Assembly (NCBI GenBank): GCA_902595725.1
Contig: CACJRJ010000007.1
Location: forward strand, 1 to 53,995
Length of the DNA: 53,995 bases
Origin: an uncultured Pelagibacteraceae bacterium
Lineage (GTDB): Bacteria; Pseudomonadota; Alphaproteobacteria; Pelagibacterales; Pelagibacteraceae
Direction of reading: 5' to 3'
The position numbers and the translations under genes are program-made. The notes below the pieces were generated by a model, which saw nothing but the letters and a program-made list of their open reading frames with translations, was not told where the DNA came from and made no database searches. Below, piece by piece: positions 1-9,653 of this stretch. Position 1 is the first letter of the stretch, and each line of letters begins with the position of its first letter.

Positions 1-620
1 ATGTAAGAAATTTAAAAAAAAAATACCCTGGGGTTCCAGTAGTTTCGTATGTTAATACATCTGCGGAAGTAAAAGCAGAAACTGACGTGTGTTGTACTTC
101 TGCTAATGCTGTAAAAATTGTAGAGTCGCTAGGAGTAAAAAAAGTTATTTTCTTACCTGATGATTTTTTAGCTAAATATGTTGCTTCTCAAACTGACGTT
201 GAAATCATTTCCTGGAAAGGTACATGTGAAGTTCACGAACAATTTAATGATGAAGAAATAAATGAAATCAGAAAAAATAACCCAGGCATTAAAATCATAG
301 CTCATCCAGAATGCCCACCTGATGTTATAAAGGCCAGTGATTTTGCAGGATCAACAAGTGGAATGATAAAATATGTTAAAGATAATCAGCCTGAAAAAGT
401 AATGATGGTTACTGAATGCTCAATGAGTGACAATGTTCAAATTGATAATCCAAATGTTAAATTTATTCGCCCATGCAATTTATGTCCTCATATGAAAAAA
501 ATAACATTACCCAAGATATTAGATTGTTTGGAAAATGAAACTAATGAATTAATAATGGATAAAGAAACTATAGAAAAAGCAAGGAAGTCTGTAGAAAGAA
601 TGGCAGAGATAGGCAGATAA
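1..620 (+). CDS. nadA: Quinolinate synthase NadA (5' truncated by window edge)
   Basis: Quinolinate synthase condenses iminoaspartate with dihydroxyacetone phosphate to give quinolinate, the NAD precursor, using an oxygen-sensitive 4Fe-4S cluster. The reading frame is open from base 3 and the N-terminal part lies outside the window. It reads through YVNTSAEVKAETD and DVCCTSANAV, both typical of NadA. Three conserved cysteine positions expected to bind the cluster are visible: in DVCCTSANA, in VTECSMSDN and in PCNLCPHMK. The C-terminus is complete. nadC follows after 5 bases, so the two form an operon; nadB is not between them. Family assignment is firm. Confidence 0.96.
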   Translation, partial: VRNLKKKYPGVPVVSYVNTSAEVKAETDVCCTSANAVKIVESLGVKKVIFLPDDFLAKYVASQTDVEIISWKGTCEVHEQFNDEEINEIRKNNPGIKIIAHPECPPDVIKASDFAGSTSGMIKYVKDNQPEKVMMVTECSMSDNVQIDNPNVKFIRPCNLCPHMKKITLPKILDCLENETNELIMDKETIEKARKSVERMAEIGR

Positions 621-625
621 AATCT

Positions 626-1462
626 GTGCCAAAAATAAAATTAAGCAAAAATTTCATTAATAATGTTTGCAAGCTAGCACTAAATGAAGACTTGTATCCT
701 ACGGGAGATATTACTTCTAATCTATTAAAAAATAATACTAAAATTAAAGCTAAATTGTTATCAAATCAGGCAGGAATAATAGGTGGATTAGAATTTGCGA
801 AACAGACTTTTAGATTAATTGATAAAAAAATTAAAGTTAAAATTAAAAAAAAAGAAGGGTCTCAAATAAAAAAGGGAAGTTTAATAGCAATTATTGAAGG
901 TAATATAAAAAATATATTAATTGGTGAAAGAGTTGCTTTAAATTTTTTATCTCATATCTCTGGCATTGCCACAAAAACGAATAGTTTTGTGAAAAAAGTT
1001 AGTAAAAAATCAAAAATCTGCTGTACTAGAAAAACTATTCCAAATTTAAGGGTTATTCAAAAATATGCAGTTAAACTTGGTGGAGGAGAAAACCATAGAT
1101 TTAATTTAAGCGATGAGTTTTTAATTAAAGATAATCATATAGCTGCTAATAAAAATATTAGAGAAATAATTAAACAAGCAATTAAATCTAAAAAAGATAA
1201 AAAAATTACTGTAGAGATTGATAATCTAAACCAGTTAAGAAAAATAATTGGTTTAAAATTTGATAGAGTATTATTTGATAATATGGATATTAAATCACTC
1301 AGAGTAGGAGTCAGAATTGCAAAAAAATATTATGAAACAGAAGCATCAGGCAATATTAGTTTAAATAAAGTAAAAAATGTTTCTAAAACTGGAGTAGATA
1401 GAATTTCTGTTGGATCAATAACTCATAGTGCCCCAGCTCTAGATTTAAAAATAGAAATTTAA
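626..1462 (+). CDS. nadC: Nicotinate-nucleotide pyrophosphorylase (carboxylating)
   Basis: NadC converts quinolinate and PRPP to nicotinate mononucleotide, CO2 and pyrophosphate, the step after NadA. The 278-residue length is normal. Visible family segments include LNEDLYPTGDITS at the N-terminus, the stretch CCTRKTIPNLR, KYAVKLGGGENHR, LIKDNHIA and the C-terminal VDRISVGSITHSAPALDLKI. The start is GTG at 626, five bases after the nadA stop; no better start lies nearby. It ends 6 bases before the convergent ppdK stop, with no clear hairpin terminator between them. Confidence 0.96.
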   Translation: MPKIKLSKNFINNVCKLALNEDLYPTGDITSNLLKNNTKIKAKLLSNQAGIIGGLEFAKQTFRLIDKKIKVKIKKKEGSQIKKGSLIAIIEGNIKNILIGERVALNFLSHISGIATKTNSFVKKVSKKSKICCTRKTIPNLRVIQKYAVKLGGGENHRFNLSDEFLIKDNHIAANKNIREIIKQAIKSKKDKKITVEIDNLNQLRKIIGLKFDRVLFDNMDIKSLRVGVRIAKKYYETEASGNISLNKVKNVSKTGVDRISVGSITHSAPALDLKIEI

Positions 1463-1468
1463 AAAAAA

Positions 1469-4126
1469 TTATTTTTTTAATTGAGCTTGTGCGGCGGCAA
1501 GTCTTGCTACTGGCACTCTATATGGTGAACAAGAAACGTAATCCAGTCCAGCACTTGAACAAAAATATATACTTTTTGGATCCCCTCCATGTTCTCCGCA
1601 TATACCTAGTTTTATATTTTTATTTTGTTTTCTTCCTCTTTCAGAAGCAATTTTGATTAAATCACCTACTCCTTCATCTATTGAAATAAAGGGATCAATG
1701 TCAAAAATTTTGTTTTCAATATAGTCATTTAAAAACTTGCCGCTATCATCTCTACTAATGCCAAATGCAGTTTGTGTTAAATCATTTGTACCAAAACTAA
1801 AAAATTCTGCGTGTTTTGCTATATCCTTAGCTTTTATTGCTGCTCTAGGTAATTCAATCATGGTTCCAACCAAAAATTTAATTTTCATTTTATTTTTATC
1901 TTGAACTTTTTTTGCTGTTCTTATTACAAGATCTTTCATAATTTTTATTTCAGCTTCGGTTGAAACTAAAGGTATCATTATCTCTGGAAATGCTGATTTA
2001 ATTTTTTTCAATTTTAAATCTGTCAGAGCTTCAAATATTGCTCTACATTGCATTTCATAAATTTCTGGAAAAGAAATACCCAATCTACACCCCCTGTGTC
2101 CCAACATTGGATTTTGCTCATGAAGCTCGCTGATTCTAGATTGAACTTCCTTAATAGGTAATTTTAATTTATTTGCTACTTCATTGATTTCTTTTTCATT
2201 TTTTGGAAGAAATTCATGTAATGGAGGATCTAACAATCTGACTGTAACAGGTAGACCGCTCATAATTTTAAATATTTCAATAAAGTCATTCTTTTGATGG
2301 GGTAAAAGTTTATCCAATGCTTTGTTTCTATCTTCTGTGGTCTTTGAAAGTATCATTTCTCTTACAGAAAGAATTCTTTCTTCATCAAAAAACATGTGCT
2401 CTGTTCTACATAGTCCTATTCCTTCAGCTCCAAAATCTCTTGCAGTTTTTGTGTCTAATGAAGTTTCAGAATTTGTTCTTACTTTTAACTTTCTAAAACT
2501 ATCTGCCCAGCTCATTAATTTTGAAAAATCTCCTGAAATTTCAGGTTTTATTTTTGGAACTTCTCCTTGAATAATTCTTCCTGTAGATCCATCTATTGTA
2601 ATTAAGTCACCTTCTTTTACCTCTATAGATTTAGTTTTAAAAATTTTTTTATCATAATCAATATCAATCTCACTTGAGCCTGAAACACATGGTCTTCCCA
2701 TTCCTCTTGCAACTACTGCTGCATGGCTTGTCATTCCGCCTCTTGAAGTAAGTATACCTTTTGCTGCGTGCATTCCGTGTATATCCTCTGGTGAAGTTTC
2801 TACTCTTACTAAAATTGTGTCTTGCATCATTTCATTAAGTCTTTCCGCCTCGTCAGATGAAAAAACAACTTTTCCACTTGCTGCGCCAGGAGAAGCTGGC
2901 AAGCCTTTTGCAATAACATTTGTTTTACTTTTTTCATCTAATGTAGGGTGCAAAAGTGTATCTAGTGAATGAGGGTCTATTCTCTTGATAGCAATTTTTT
3001 TTGAAATTAATTTTTCTTTAACCATATCAACTGCAATCTTGACAGCTGATTTGGCTGTTCTTTTTCCAGATCTTGTTTGTAATATCCAAAGTTGATTTTT
3101 TTCAACTGTAAACTCAACATCCTGCATATCTTTATAATGTTTTTCTAAATTCTTTAAAATTTTATATAATTGTTTAAAAACAATTGGCATTGACTCTTGC
3201 ATTGAGATTTCTTTAATCCCAGCTTCAATTCTAGCTTTTTTTGTTATGTATTGTGGAGTTCTCGTGCCTGCAACAACGTCTTCACCTTGTGCATTAATTA
3301 AATATTCTCCATAAATTTCATTTTTACCTGTAGATGGATTTCTTGTAAAAATTACTCCAGTCGCACAATCTTCACCCATATTTCCAAATACCATTAACTG
3401 AACATTAACTGCCGTACCCCAATCAGACGGTATTTGATTAAGTTTTCTATACACTTTTGCTCTATTACTTTGCCAAGATAAAAATACCGCTTTTATTGCT
3501 CCTATTAATTGCTCATTAACATCTTGGGGAAATTCTTTTTTTGTTTTTTCTTTAACAACATTCTTAAAATCTTTGATTAAGCCATCCCAATCATTTTCAT
3601 CTAGATCAGTATCTAATAAAACCCCTTTTGTTAGTTTATAATTTTCAATAAGCTCTTCGAAATTATAGTTTTCAACTCCTAAAACAACATTTGCATACAT
3701 TTGGATGAATCTTCTGTAACTATCTTTAGCAAATCTTGGATTTGAAGTTTTTTTAGCAAGTGCTAGAACAGTTTTATCATTTAGTCCTAAGTTTAATATC
3801 GTATCCATCATTCCAGGCATTGATATTCTAGCTCCTGATCTCACCGAAACCAGTAAGGGATTTTTTAAATCTCCAAATTTTTTACCCGAATCTTTTTCAA
3901 TATTTTTTATTTCAGATTTTATATTTTTTAATATTTTTGGATCAATTTTTTTATTATTTTTATAAAATAAATCGCACACTTCAGTAGAAATAGTAAATCC
4001 TGAAGGAACAGGGTAGCCAAGTCTTCCCATTTCAGCAAGATTTGCTCCTTTGCCACCTAATATATTTTTTGGGAATTTTATTTTTTTTGTATCTTTTGAT
4101 TTAAAATTAAAAACTAACTTTTTCAC
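1469..4126 (-). CDS. ppdK: Pyruvate, phosphate dikinase
   Basis: PPDK reversibly interconverts pyruvate, ATP and phosphate with PEP, AMP and pyrophosphate. The 885-residue protein has the full three-domain plan: an N-terminal ATP-grasp nucleotide-binding part (GGKGANLAEMG, VRSGARISMPGMMDT), a central swivelling phosphohistidine domain (GGMTSHAAVVARGMG, catalytic His near residue 468) and a C-terminal PEP/pyruvate barrel (GIGLCRTEHMFF, GICGEHGG with the catalytic Cys). The GTG start at 4126 shares its first base with the last base of the glyS TAG stop, so translation is probably coupled. In a streamlined genome PPDK can serve glycolysis or gluconeogenesis; the direction cannot be told from sequence. 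Confidence 0.97.
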   Translation of the reverse strand: MKKLVFNFKSKDTKKIKFPKNILGGKGANLAEMGRLGYPVPSGFTISTEVCDLFYKNNKKIDPKILKNIKSEIKNIEKDSGKKFGDLKNPLLVSVRSGARISMPGMMDTILNLGLNDKTVLALAKKTSNPRFAKDSYRRFIQMYANVVLGVENYNFEELIENYKLTKGVLLDTDLDENDWDGLIKDFKNVVKEKTKKEFPQDVNEQLIGAIKAVFLSWQSNRAKVYRKLNQIPSDWGTAVNVQLMVFGNMGEDCATGVIFTRNPSTGKNEIYGEYLINAQGEDVVAGTRTPQYITKKARIEAGIKEISMQESMPIVFKQLYKILKNLEKHYKDMQDVEFTVEKNQLWILQTRSGKRTAKSAVKIAVDMVKEKLISKKIAIKRIDPHSLDTLLHPTLDEKSKTNVIAKGLPASPGAASGKVVFSSDEAERLNEMMQDTILVRVETSPEDIHGMHAAKGILTSRGGMTSHAAVVARGMGRPCVSGSSEIDIDYDKKIFKTKSIEVKEGDLITIDGSTGRIIQGEVPKIKPEISGDFSKLMSWADSFRKLKVRTNSETSLDTKTARDFGAEGIGLCRTEHMFFDEERILSVREMILSKTTEDRNKALDKLLPHQKNDFIEIFKIMSGLPVTVRLLDPPLHEFLPKNEKEINEVANKLKLPIKEVQSRISELHEQNPMLGHRGCRLGISFPEIYEMQCRAIFEALTDLKLKKIKSAFPEIMIPLVSTEAEIKIMKDLVIRTAKKVQDKNKMKIKFLVGTMIELPRAAIKAKDIAKHAEFFSFGTNDLTQTAFGISRDDSGKFLNDYIENKIFDIDPFISIDEGVGDLIKIASERGRKQNKNIKLGICGEHGGDPKSIYFCSSAGLDYVSCSPYRVPVARLAAAQAQLKK

Positions 4127-6195
4127 TATAAACTTTCTACTTTAGAAAAATTTAAATAATTATCGAAGGTTTTACATAACATTTGTAAAAGTTCTAGCCT
4201 ATTTTTCTTTATTAAATCATCTTGATCATTTACTATTACATTATCAAAAAACTCATTTACTTCTTTTTTCGCTAATGACAATGTTTTTAATATATTTTCA
4301 TAATCGTTATCTTTGCTGATGTTTGTAAAATCTTTTCTTATTTCGTGAATTTTTTTATAAAGTATTATTTCAAACTCATTTTTAAACAGTCCTGGATCTG
4401 CAGATCCAGTTAGTTCTATTTTATTATTTTTTAATTCATTAACAATAATATTTGATGCTCTTTTATAACTAAACATCAAATCCTTTCCAATTTCTTTTGA
4501 AATTAATTTATTTAAAGTTATAGTTTTTTTATAAATTTTCAAAATACTGTCAATATTATAATCTAAAGTAATACTTTCAATAATATCATTTCTAATTTCT
4601 TTTTCTTTCATAAAATTTTTGTACCTATCATGGAAAAATTCTGAAAGATCTTTTTGAATGGTTTTTGAATTAAAATTAATATTTTGTTCGCTATATAATT
4701 GACAATTATAATTAATTAAATCTTTTAATTTTAATTCTTTATTGTTTTCTAAAATCATCTTTAATAAACCGATTGCTGATCTTCTTAGTGCATAAGGATC
4801 TTTGGAACTTGAAGGTTTTAGACCTAGGCCAAAAAAACCTACAAGAGAGTCTAGTTTGTCACTCAGTGATAAAGCAATGCTATAAGGTTTTTTTGGAATT
4901 TTGCTATCTAATCCCGTTGGTAAATAATGTTCACTAACAGCAAGACAAACTTCTTTTTCAAAACCCTGCGCTTCAGCAAAATATCCTCCCATAATACCTT
5001 GTAGTTCTGGAAATTCTGCCACAAGATCTGAGAGTAAATCTACTTTACAAATGGAAGATGCTATTTCTATTTTTTCTTTACTAATTAATAATTCGTCTGA
5101 AATAAGACTGCTTAATTTTCTTATCCTTTGAACTTTATTATAATAGCTTCCTAAACCTTTAAAATAACTTATATTTTTTAATTTAGATATTTGCTTTACC
5201 AAGTTCTGTGATTTGTTTTTATTCCAGAAAAACTCTGCATCACTTAATCTTGCATCAATTACGCTTTCGTTGCCAATTTTTACAAAGTTTTTTGGATCAG
5301 ATGAATCTGCAACAATAAAAAAATTATTTGTTAAATTATCCTTTTTATCAAATGTTGGAAAATATCTTTGATGATTCTGCATCGTTATTATTATAATTTC
5401 TTTTGGTATACTAAGATATTTTTTATCAAATGAGCATAAAATTACTTTTGGCTTTTCAACAATATCAGTTACCTCATTTAATAGTTTTTCATTAATATTT
5501 ATTTGAAGGTTTTTTTTATTTGATAGGTCTGCTAATTTTTTTTTTATATATTTTTTTCTTATATCATTATGAATAATTACATTTAATTTTTTAAAATAAG
5601 AAAAATATGATTTAATATTTTTAAATATTTTTGTTTTTTCTTCAAAATCTTTATCTACGTAAGATAAATTTGAACTTACTAAATGATGAAATTCAAACTT
5701 TAAAGGTTTGTTGTCAAAAATTGCAAGTATTGATTTTAAAGGTCTTCCCCAATAAAGGCCATATTCTCCCCATTTCATTGATTTTTTCCAGGGTAGACTT
5801 TCTAAAATATTTGGAATGTTGGATTTTAAAATTTCTTCTGACTTTATTTTTTTTGATGGTTTTTTATAAAAAAAAAATTCACCTTTATCAGTAATTTTTT
5901 TATAAAGATCTTTTTTTTGAATTAAATTTGATTTTAAAAAACCCTCTATTGCGTTATCTGGAGCCTTGGTATTTGGACCTCTTATCTCTACAGATTTTTG
6001 ATGTATTTCTCTTTCAATTTTTTTAAAACACAAAACTAATCTATTTGGCGTAGAAAAAACTTTAGCATCATCTTTATAATTTATATTTTCTTTTTCGAAA
6101 AAGTTTTTAAAACTTGAAAGTAAATTTATTCTTGCTTCAGATTGTAGTTTGGCAGGTATCTCTTCGCTAAATAATTCTAATAAAAATTCAGCCAT
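4126..6195 (-). CDS. glyS: Glycyl-tRNA synthetase beta subunit
   Basis: This is the beta chain of the bacterial alpha2beta2 glycyl-tRNA synthetase, which recognises tRNA-Gly and works with GlyQ. The typical N-terminus AEFLLELFSEEIPAK is present, followed by RGPNTKAPDNAIEGF, WKKSMKWGEYGLYWGRP, QNHQRYFPTF and the C-terminal helical domain (DPYALRRSAIGLLKMI). I chose ATG at 6195 (689 residues) rather than an upstream start at 6240, because family homology begins at MAEFLLE and the longer form would overlap glyQ by 44 bases. One base separates it from the glyQ stop, so the two are one operon. Confidence 0.96.
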   Translation of the reverse strand: MAEFLLELFSEEIPAKLQSEARINLLSSFKNFFEKENINYKDDAKVFSTPNRLVLCFKKIEREIHQKSVEIRGPNTKAPDNAIEGFLKSNLIQKKDLYKKITDKGEFFFYKKPSKKIKSEEILKSNIPNILESLPWKKSMKWGEYGLYWGRPLKSILAIFDNKPLKFEFHHLVSSNLSYVDKDFEEKTKIFKNIKSYFSYFKKLNVIIHNDIRKKYIKKKLADLSNKKNLQININEKLLNEVTDIVEKPKVILCSFDKKYLSIPKEIIIITMQNHQRYFPTFDKKDNLTNNFFIVADSSDPKNFVKIGNESVIDARLSDAEFFWNKNKSQNLVKQISKLKNISYFKGLGSYYNKVQRIRKLSSLISDELLISKEKIEIASSICKVDLLSDLVAEFPELQGIMGGYFAEAQGFEKEVCLAVSEHYLPTGLDSKIPKKPYSIALSLSDKLDSLVGFFGLGLKPSSSKDPYALRRSAIGLLKMILENNKELKLKDLINYNCQLYSEQNINFNSKTIQKDLSEFFHDRYKNFMKEKEIRNDIIESITLDYNIDSILKIYKKTITLNKLISKEIGKDLMFSYKRASNIIVNELKNNKIELTGSADPGLFKNEFEIILYKKIHEIRKDFTNISKDNDYENILKTLSLAKKEVNEFFDNVIVNDQDDLIKKNRLELLQMLCKTFDNYLNFSKVESL

Positions 6196-6196
6196 T

Positions 6197-7078
6197 TTAT
6201 TTTTGACTTTCAAGCCAAATCTGACCAACGCCTTTTGCAAGATCTCTAATCCTTGCTATAAACTCGGCTCTTTGTGCAACACTTATTACTCCCCTAGCAT
6301 CTAATATATTAAAAATATGACTAGCTTTTAAACATTGGTCATAAGCTGGTAGAGAGAGCTTGTTTTCTATCAAAGATTTAGATTCTTTCTCTATCATATC
6401 AAATATTTTAAATAAGTTATCAGTATTGGCTAATTCAAAATTATATCTTGAAAATTCTTTTTCTGACTGATGAAATACATCTCTATATAAAACTCCATCG
6501 TTATTCCATTCTAAATCAAAAACATTTTTTTTTCCTTGAGTAAACATGCAAAGTCTTTCTAATCCGTATGTCAATTCTACAGAAATAGGATTGCATTCTA
6601 TTCCGGCCATTTGCTGAAAATAAGTAAATTGAGTAACTTCCATACCATCGCACCAAACCTCCCATCCAAGGCCCGCAGCTCCTAATGTTGGACTTTCCCA
6701 ATCATCCTCAACAAATCTTATATCGTGTTCTTTATGTTTAATGCCAATTGTTGAAAGACTGTTTAAATAAAGTTTTTTTATATTTTTTGGTGACGGTTTA
6801 ATTAAAACTTGAAATTGATAGTAATGTTGAAGTCTATTTGGATTTTCTCCATATCTTCCGTCCGTTGGTCTTCTCGAAGGTTGCACATAGGCTGTTTTCC
6901 ATGGTTTACTTCCTAAAGATCTAAGCGTTGTAGCAGGGTGAAATGTTCCAGCTCCAACCTCTAAATCATATGGTTGTAAAATTACGCATCCATGTTTGCT
7001 CCAATATTTTTGTAAATTCAAGATTGTATCTTGAAATGATTGAAATTTAATTTTTTTATTTTTTTTTTTAGAAACCAT
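6197..7078 (-). CDS. glyQ: Glycyl-tRNA synthetase alpha subunit
   Basis: This is the catalytic class II alpha subunit of glycyl-tRNA synthetase. The 293-residue protein shows the highly conserved [13 protein letters not shown] start, [19 protein letters not shown] near residues 30-48, [39 protein letters not shown] and [14 protein letters not shown]. It has a Lys-rich N-terminal extension of about 12 residues before the core. The start overlaps the stop of the upstream S49 peptidase gene by 11 bases, and glyS follows after 1 base. Confidence 0.97.
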   Translation of the reverse strand: MVSKKKNKKIKFQSFQDTILNLQKYWSKHGCVILQPYDLEVGAGTFHPATTLRSLGSKPWKTAYVQPSRRPTDGRYGENPNRLQHYYQFQVLIKPSPKNIKKLYLNSLSTIGIKHKEHDIRFVEDDWESPTLGAAGLGWEVWCDGMEVTQFTYFQQMAGIECNPISVELTYGLERLCMFTQGKKNVFDLEWNNDGVLYRDVFHQSEKEFSRYNFELANTDNLFKIFDMIEKESKSLIENKLSLPAYDQCLKASHIFNILDARGVISVAQRAEFIARIRDLAKGVGQIWLESQK

Positions 7079-7874
7079 ACCTTTGCCAGATAGATCTTTC
7101 TTCTAAAATACTAATTGCTTGTTCCGTATGATTTTCTGAAGATAATTTTCTAGCAAGCCAGCCTTTTGCTTTCTCAAATTTTTTAATAATTATTTTTTCA
7201 CCAAATTTTTCTCTTAAAATTTGATCTGCATTTCCTATTCCATCTATTAAGCCTAATTCTTTTGCTTTTCTACCTGACCAAAATTCTCCTGAGAATAATT
7301 CTATTCCACTATCTTTTTTTAATTTTGAAGATCTGCTTTTTTCGACAACATCAATAAAATCTTTATGGAGATCTAGCTGAATAGTTTTTAATCTTTCAAT
7401 ATCTTCTTTTTTTTCATCCATGAAGGGATCAAGAGTACTTTTGTTCTTACCGGCAGTATAAACCCTTCTTTGAACTCCTATTTTATTTATTAGATCTTTA
7501 AATCCAAAAGATGAATAAATCACACCTATTGATCCTACTATGGAACTTTGATTTGCATAAATCTCATCTCCCGCACATGCAATTAAATATCCACCAGATG
7601 CAGCTACATCTTCGGCAAAAATTATTACTTTTTTTTTATTTTTTTTTGCTTGCGCTCTAATAAAATCATGAATTAGATGTGATTGAACAGGAGAACCTCC
7701 GGGTGAATTAATAGAAATGGCTACGGCAGGTGCTTTTTTAATTGAAAAAGCCTTTTTAATTATTTCCTCTTGTCCTGCAAAATCTATACCTTGTTTGAAT
7801 TTTCCAACATTACCTATAACGCCGCTTAGTTTAATGTGAGGTATTATTTTTTTTTTTTTAAAAATAGAGAACAT
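7068..7874 (-). CDS. S49 family serine peptidase (SohB/SppA-like), no membrane anchor
   Basis: Single-domain S49 (ClpP-fold) peptidases use a Ser/Lys dyad and are associated with signal-peptide or membrane-protein turnover. The 268-residue protein carries INSPGGSP near residue 55, the nucleophile Ser93 in [12 protein letters not shown], the likely general base Lys145 in [11 protein letters not shown], and [15 protein letters not shown] near the C-terminus. Unlike E. coli SohB and SppA, I see no N-terminal signal or transmembrane helix; the protein starts MFSIFKKKK, so a cytosolic or peripheral location is inferred. It heads the run sppA-like - glyQ - glyS - ppdK. Family is firm; the substrate is unknown. 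Confidence 0.88.
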   Translation of the reverse strand: MFSIFKKKKIIPHIKLSGVIGNVGKFKQGIDFAGQEEIIKKAFSIKKAPAVAISINSPGGSPVQSHLIHDFIRAQAKKNKKKVIIFAEDVAASGGYLIACAGDEIYANQSSIVGSIGVIYSSFGFKDLINKIGVQRRVYTAGKNKSTLDPFMDEKKEDIERLKTIQLDLHKDFIDVVEKSRSSKLKKDSGIELFSGEFWSGRKAKELGLIDGIGNADQILREKFGEKIIIKKFEKAKGWLARKLSSENHTEQAISILEERSIWQRYGF

Positions 7875-7952
7875 TCTTATGCTTATAAAATTTTTGGTTT
7901 AATATAAAGTCTACTTATAGTTGAAGTTTAAGGTGCGTCAATTGATAAGTAT

Positions 7953-7958
7953 TATAAT
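7953..7958 (+). promoter_or_regulatory. Candidate -10 element upstream of ispB
   Basis: A perfect TATAAT lies 25 bases before the ispB ATG in the 109-base divergent gap between the S49 peptidase gene and ispB. No good -35 hexamer sits 16-18 bases upstream. In such an A+T-rich genome a lone -10 match can be chance, so this is tentative. Confidence 0.35.
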
Positions 7959-7983
7959 GTGTTAATTATACTAGTTTATCTCA

Positions 7984-8997
7984 ATGGGCACAGTTGTTCA
8001 GTTAAAAAATCGAATAAATAATTCATATTCAGAACTCAAAAATTCAGTTGAGGAAAAATTAGTATTAGTTGAAGAAAAAATTAAACTAAAATTATCTAGC
8101 AATGTAAGTCTTGTTGATGAAATGACAAACTACCATTTAAGAACTGGTGGAAAAAGACTTAGAGCACTTCTCACATTAGGAGCGGCAAAAATTTGTGGAT
8201 ACTCTAAAGGTGGTAGAGATATAAATTTAGCAGCATGTGTCGAATTAATTCATGCGGCTACACTTATGCATGATGATGTCATCGATAATAGTAAAATTAG
8301 AAGAGGCAAAAATACCTTAAATAGTATTTGGGGAAATCAATCATCAATTTTAGTTGGTGATTATTTGTTAAGCAGATGCTTTGAAATGATGGTTGAGGAT
8401 GGAAACTTAGAAATATTAAAACTTCTATCATCTACATCTGCAGAGATTTCACAAGGTGAAGTATTACAGCTTCAACATAAAGGTGAAATAGATATGCTTG
8501 AAGAAACTTACTTAAAAATAATTTCTGCAAAAACAGCTTCACTTTTTGCAGCAGCAACAAAAGTTGGTTCTATTTTAGCAAATAAAGAAAGTAAAATTAA
8601 AGAAGCGTTAGAGTTTTATGGAAAAAATCTCGGACTTACTTTTCAAATAGCTGATGATACTTTAGATTACAATTCAGAACTTAAATTTTTTGGAAAAAAA
8701 ATAGGTAATGATTTTTATGAAGGAAAAGTTACATTACCAATTATTCTTCTGTATCAAAAAGTTAATACGAATGAAAAAGCTGAACTCAAGAAATTATTTG
8801 AAAAAAATGAGAGAAACGAAGAAGAATTTAAAAAAGTTTTACTAATGATTAAAAATTATAATATAATTTCAGGTTGTTATACAAAAGCTGAATATTTTAT
8901 TAACCTTGCATCTAATTCTTTGAGTATTTTTGAAGAGTCTAAAGAGAAAGACATTCTTAAAAATCTTACTTCATTTAGTTTAGAAAGATCTTATTAA
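7984..8997 (+). CDS. ispB: Polyprenyl (octaprenyl-type) diphosphate synthase
   Basis: Long-chain trans-prenyl diphosphate synthases make the side chain of ubiquinone. The 337-residue protein has GGKRLRALLTLGAA near residues 55-68, the first Asp-rich motif DDVID at 97-101 and the second DDTLD at 224-228. Small residues around AATLMHDD fit a long-product enzyme rather than FPP synthase; the chain length (C40-C50) is inferred. The window also encodes a short-chain synthase, IspA. Its TAA stop overlaps the convergent pdxH stop by 4 bases. Confidence 0.92.
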   Translation: MGTVVQLKNRINNSYSELKNSVEEKLVLVEEKIKLKLSSNVSLVDEMTNYHLRTGGKRLRALLTLGAAKICGYSKGGRDINLAACVELIHAATLMHDDVIDNSKIRRGKNTLNSIWGNQSSILVGDYLLSRCFEMMVEDGNLEILKLLSSTSAEISQGEVLQLQHKGEIDMLEETYLKIISAKTASLFAAATKVGSILANKESKIKEALEFYGKNLGLTFQIADDTLDYNSELKFFGKKIGNDFYEGKVTLPIILLYQKVNTNEKAELKKLFEKNERNEEEFKKVLLMIKNYNIISGCYTKAEYFINLASNSLSIFEESKEKDILKNLTSFSLERSY

Positions 8998-9620
8998 GGA
9001 CTTAAGAGATTTTTTTCCCACTTATTATTATCTTTTCTATTATAACTCAGTCTTTCATGTATTCTATCTTTGCCATCAAGCCAAAATTCAATTTCGAAAG
9101 GATTTAAATTCCATCCTGACCAATGTTTAGGTCTTGGTATATTTTTCTCATTTGGATATTTTTTTTTAAATTCTTCAATTGATTTTAACAACTCATCTCT
9201 AGATTTTAAAATACTGCTTTGATTAGATGCCCACGCCCCTATTCTACTTCCATAAGATCTACTATTGTAATAGTTGTCAGCATCTAAATCAGAAACATTC
9301 GATATTTCTCCAGTAATTCTCACCTGTCTTAATAACGATTTCCAATGAAAACACATTGATGCTTTTTGGTTCGATTTTATTTCAATACTTTTTCGACTAT
9401 TTAAATTTGTAAAAAAAACAAATCCTTTTTCATTAAAATCTTTAAGCAAAACCATTCTTACAGAAGGAATCCCATTTTTTCCTACTGTTGCTAGAGCTAG
9501 AGCATTTGGATCGTTAATTTCAGTTTTTTTTGCTTCGTTAAACCATTCTGCAAACAAATCAATTGGATTATCTACATCCTTAAAGCATAAATCTATACCT
9601 AATGAATTTTTTTGATTCAT
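8994..9620 (-). CDS. pdxH: Pyridoxamine 5'-phosphate oxidase
   Basis: PdxH is an FMN enzyme that oxidises pyridoxine or pyridoxamine 5'-phosphate to pyridoxal 5'-phosphate. The 208-residue length is normal. Family segments include [24 protein letters not shown], the FMN-binding part [33 protein letters not shown] and [14 protein letters not shown], ending in NLLSP. The gene is monocistronic between two oppositely oriented genes: it overlaps the ispB stop and its start is 33 bases from the aroC start. Confidence 0.95.
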   Translation of the reverse strand: MNQKNSLGIDLCFKDVDNPIDLFAEWFNEAKKTEINDPNALALATVGKNGIPSVRMVLLKDFNEKGFVFFTNLNSRKSIEIKSNQKASMCFHWKSLLRQVRITGEISNVSDLDADNYYNSRSYGSRIGAWASNQSSILKSRDELLKSIEEFKKKYPNEKNIPRPKHWSGWNLNPFEIEFWLDGKDRIHERLSYNRKDNNKWEKNLLSP

Positions 9621-9653
9621 AATTTCAACAAAATAACTTATATAATATATTTA

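Noticed and set aside
1440..1480. A/T palindrome between nadC and ppdK as a bidirectional terminator
   Set aside because: The pairing is only A-T runs with no G-C stem; such runs occur by chance throughout this sequence.
2322..2570. Plus-strand ORF of 82 codons inside ppdK
   Set aside because: It lies antisense to a conserved PPDK segment, has low-complexity hydrophobic content and no recognisable family. The same holds for the antisense ORFs in glyS, dxs, glmM, folP, ftsH, tkt and gap.
6516..6701. 61-codon minus-strand ORF inside glyQ
   Set aside because: It is an alternative frame of a highly conserved glyQ region and shows no independent coding signal.
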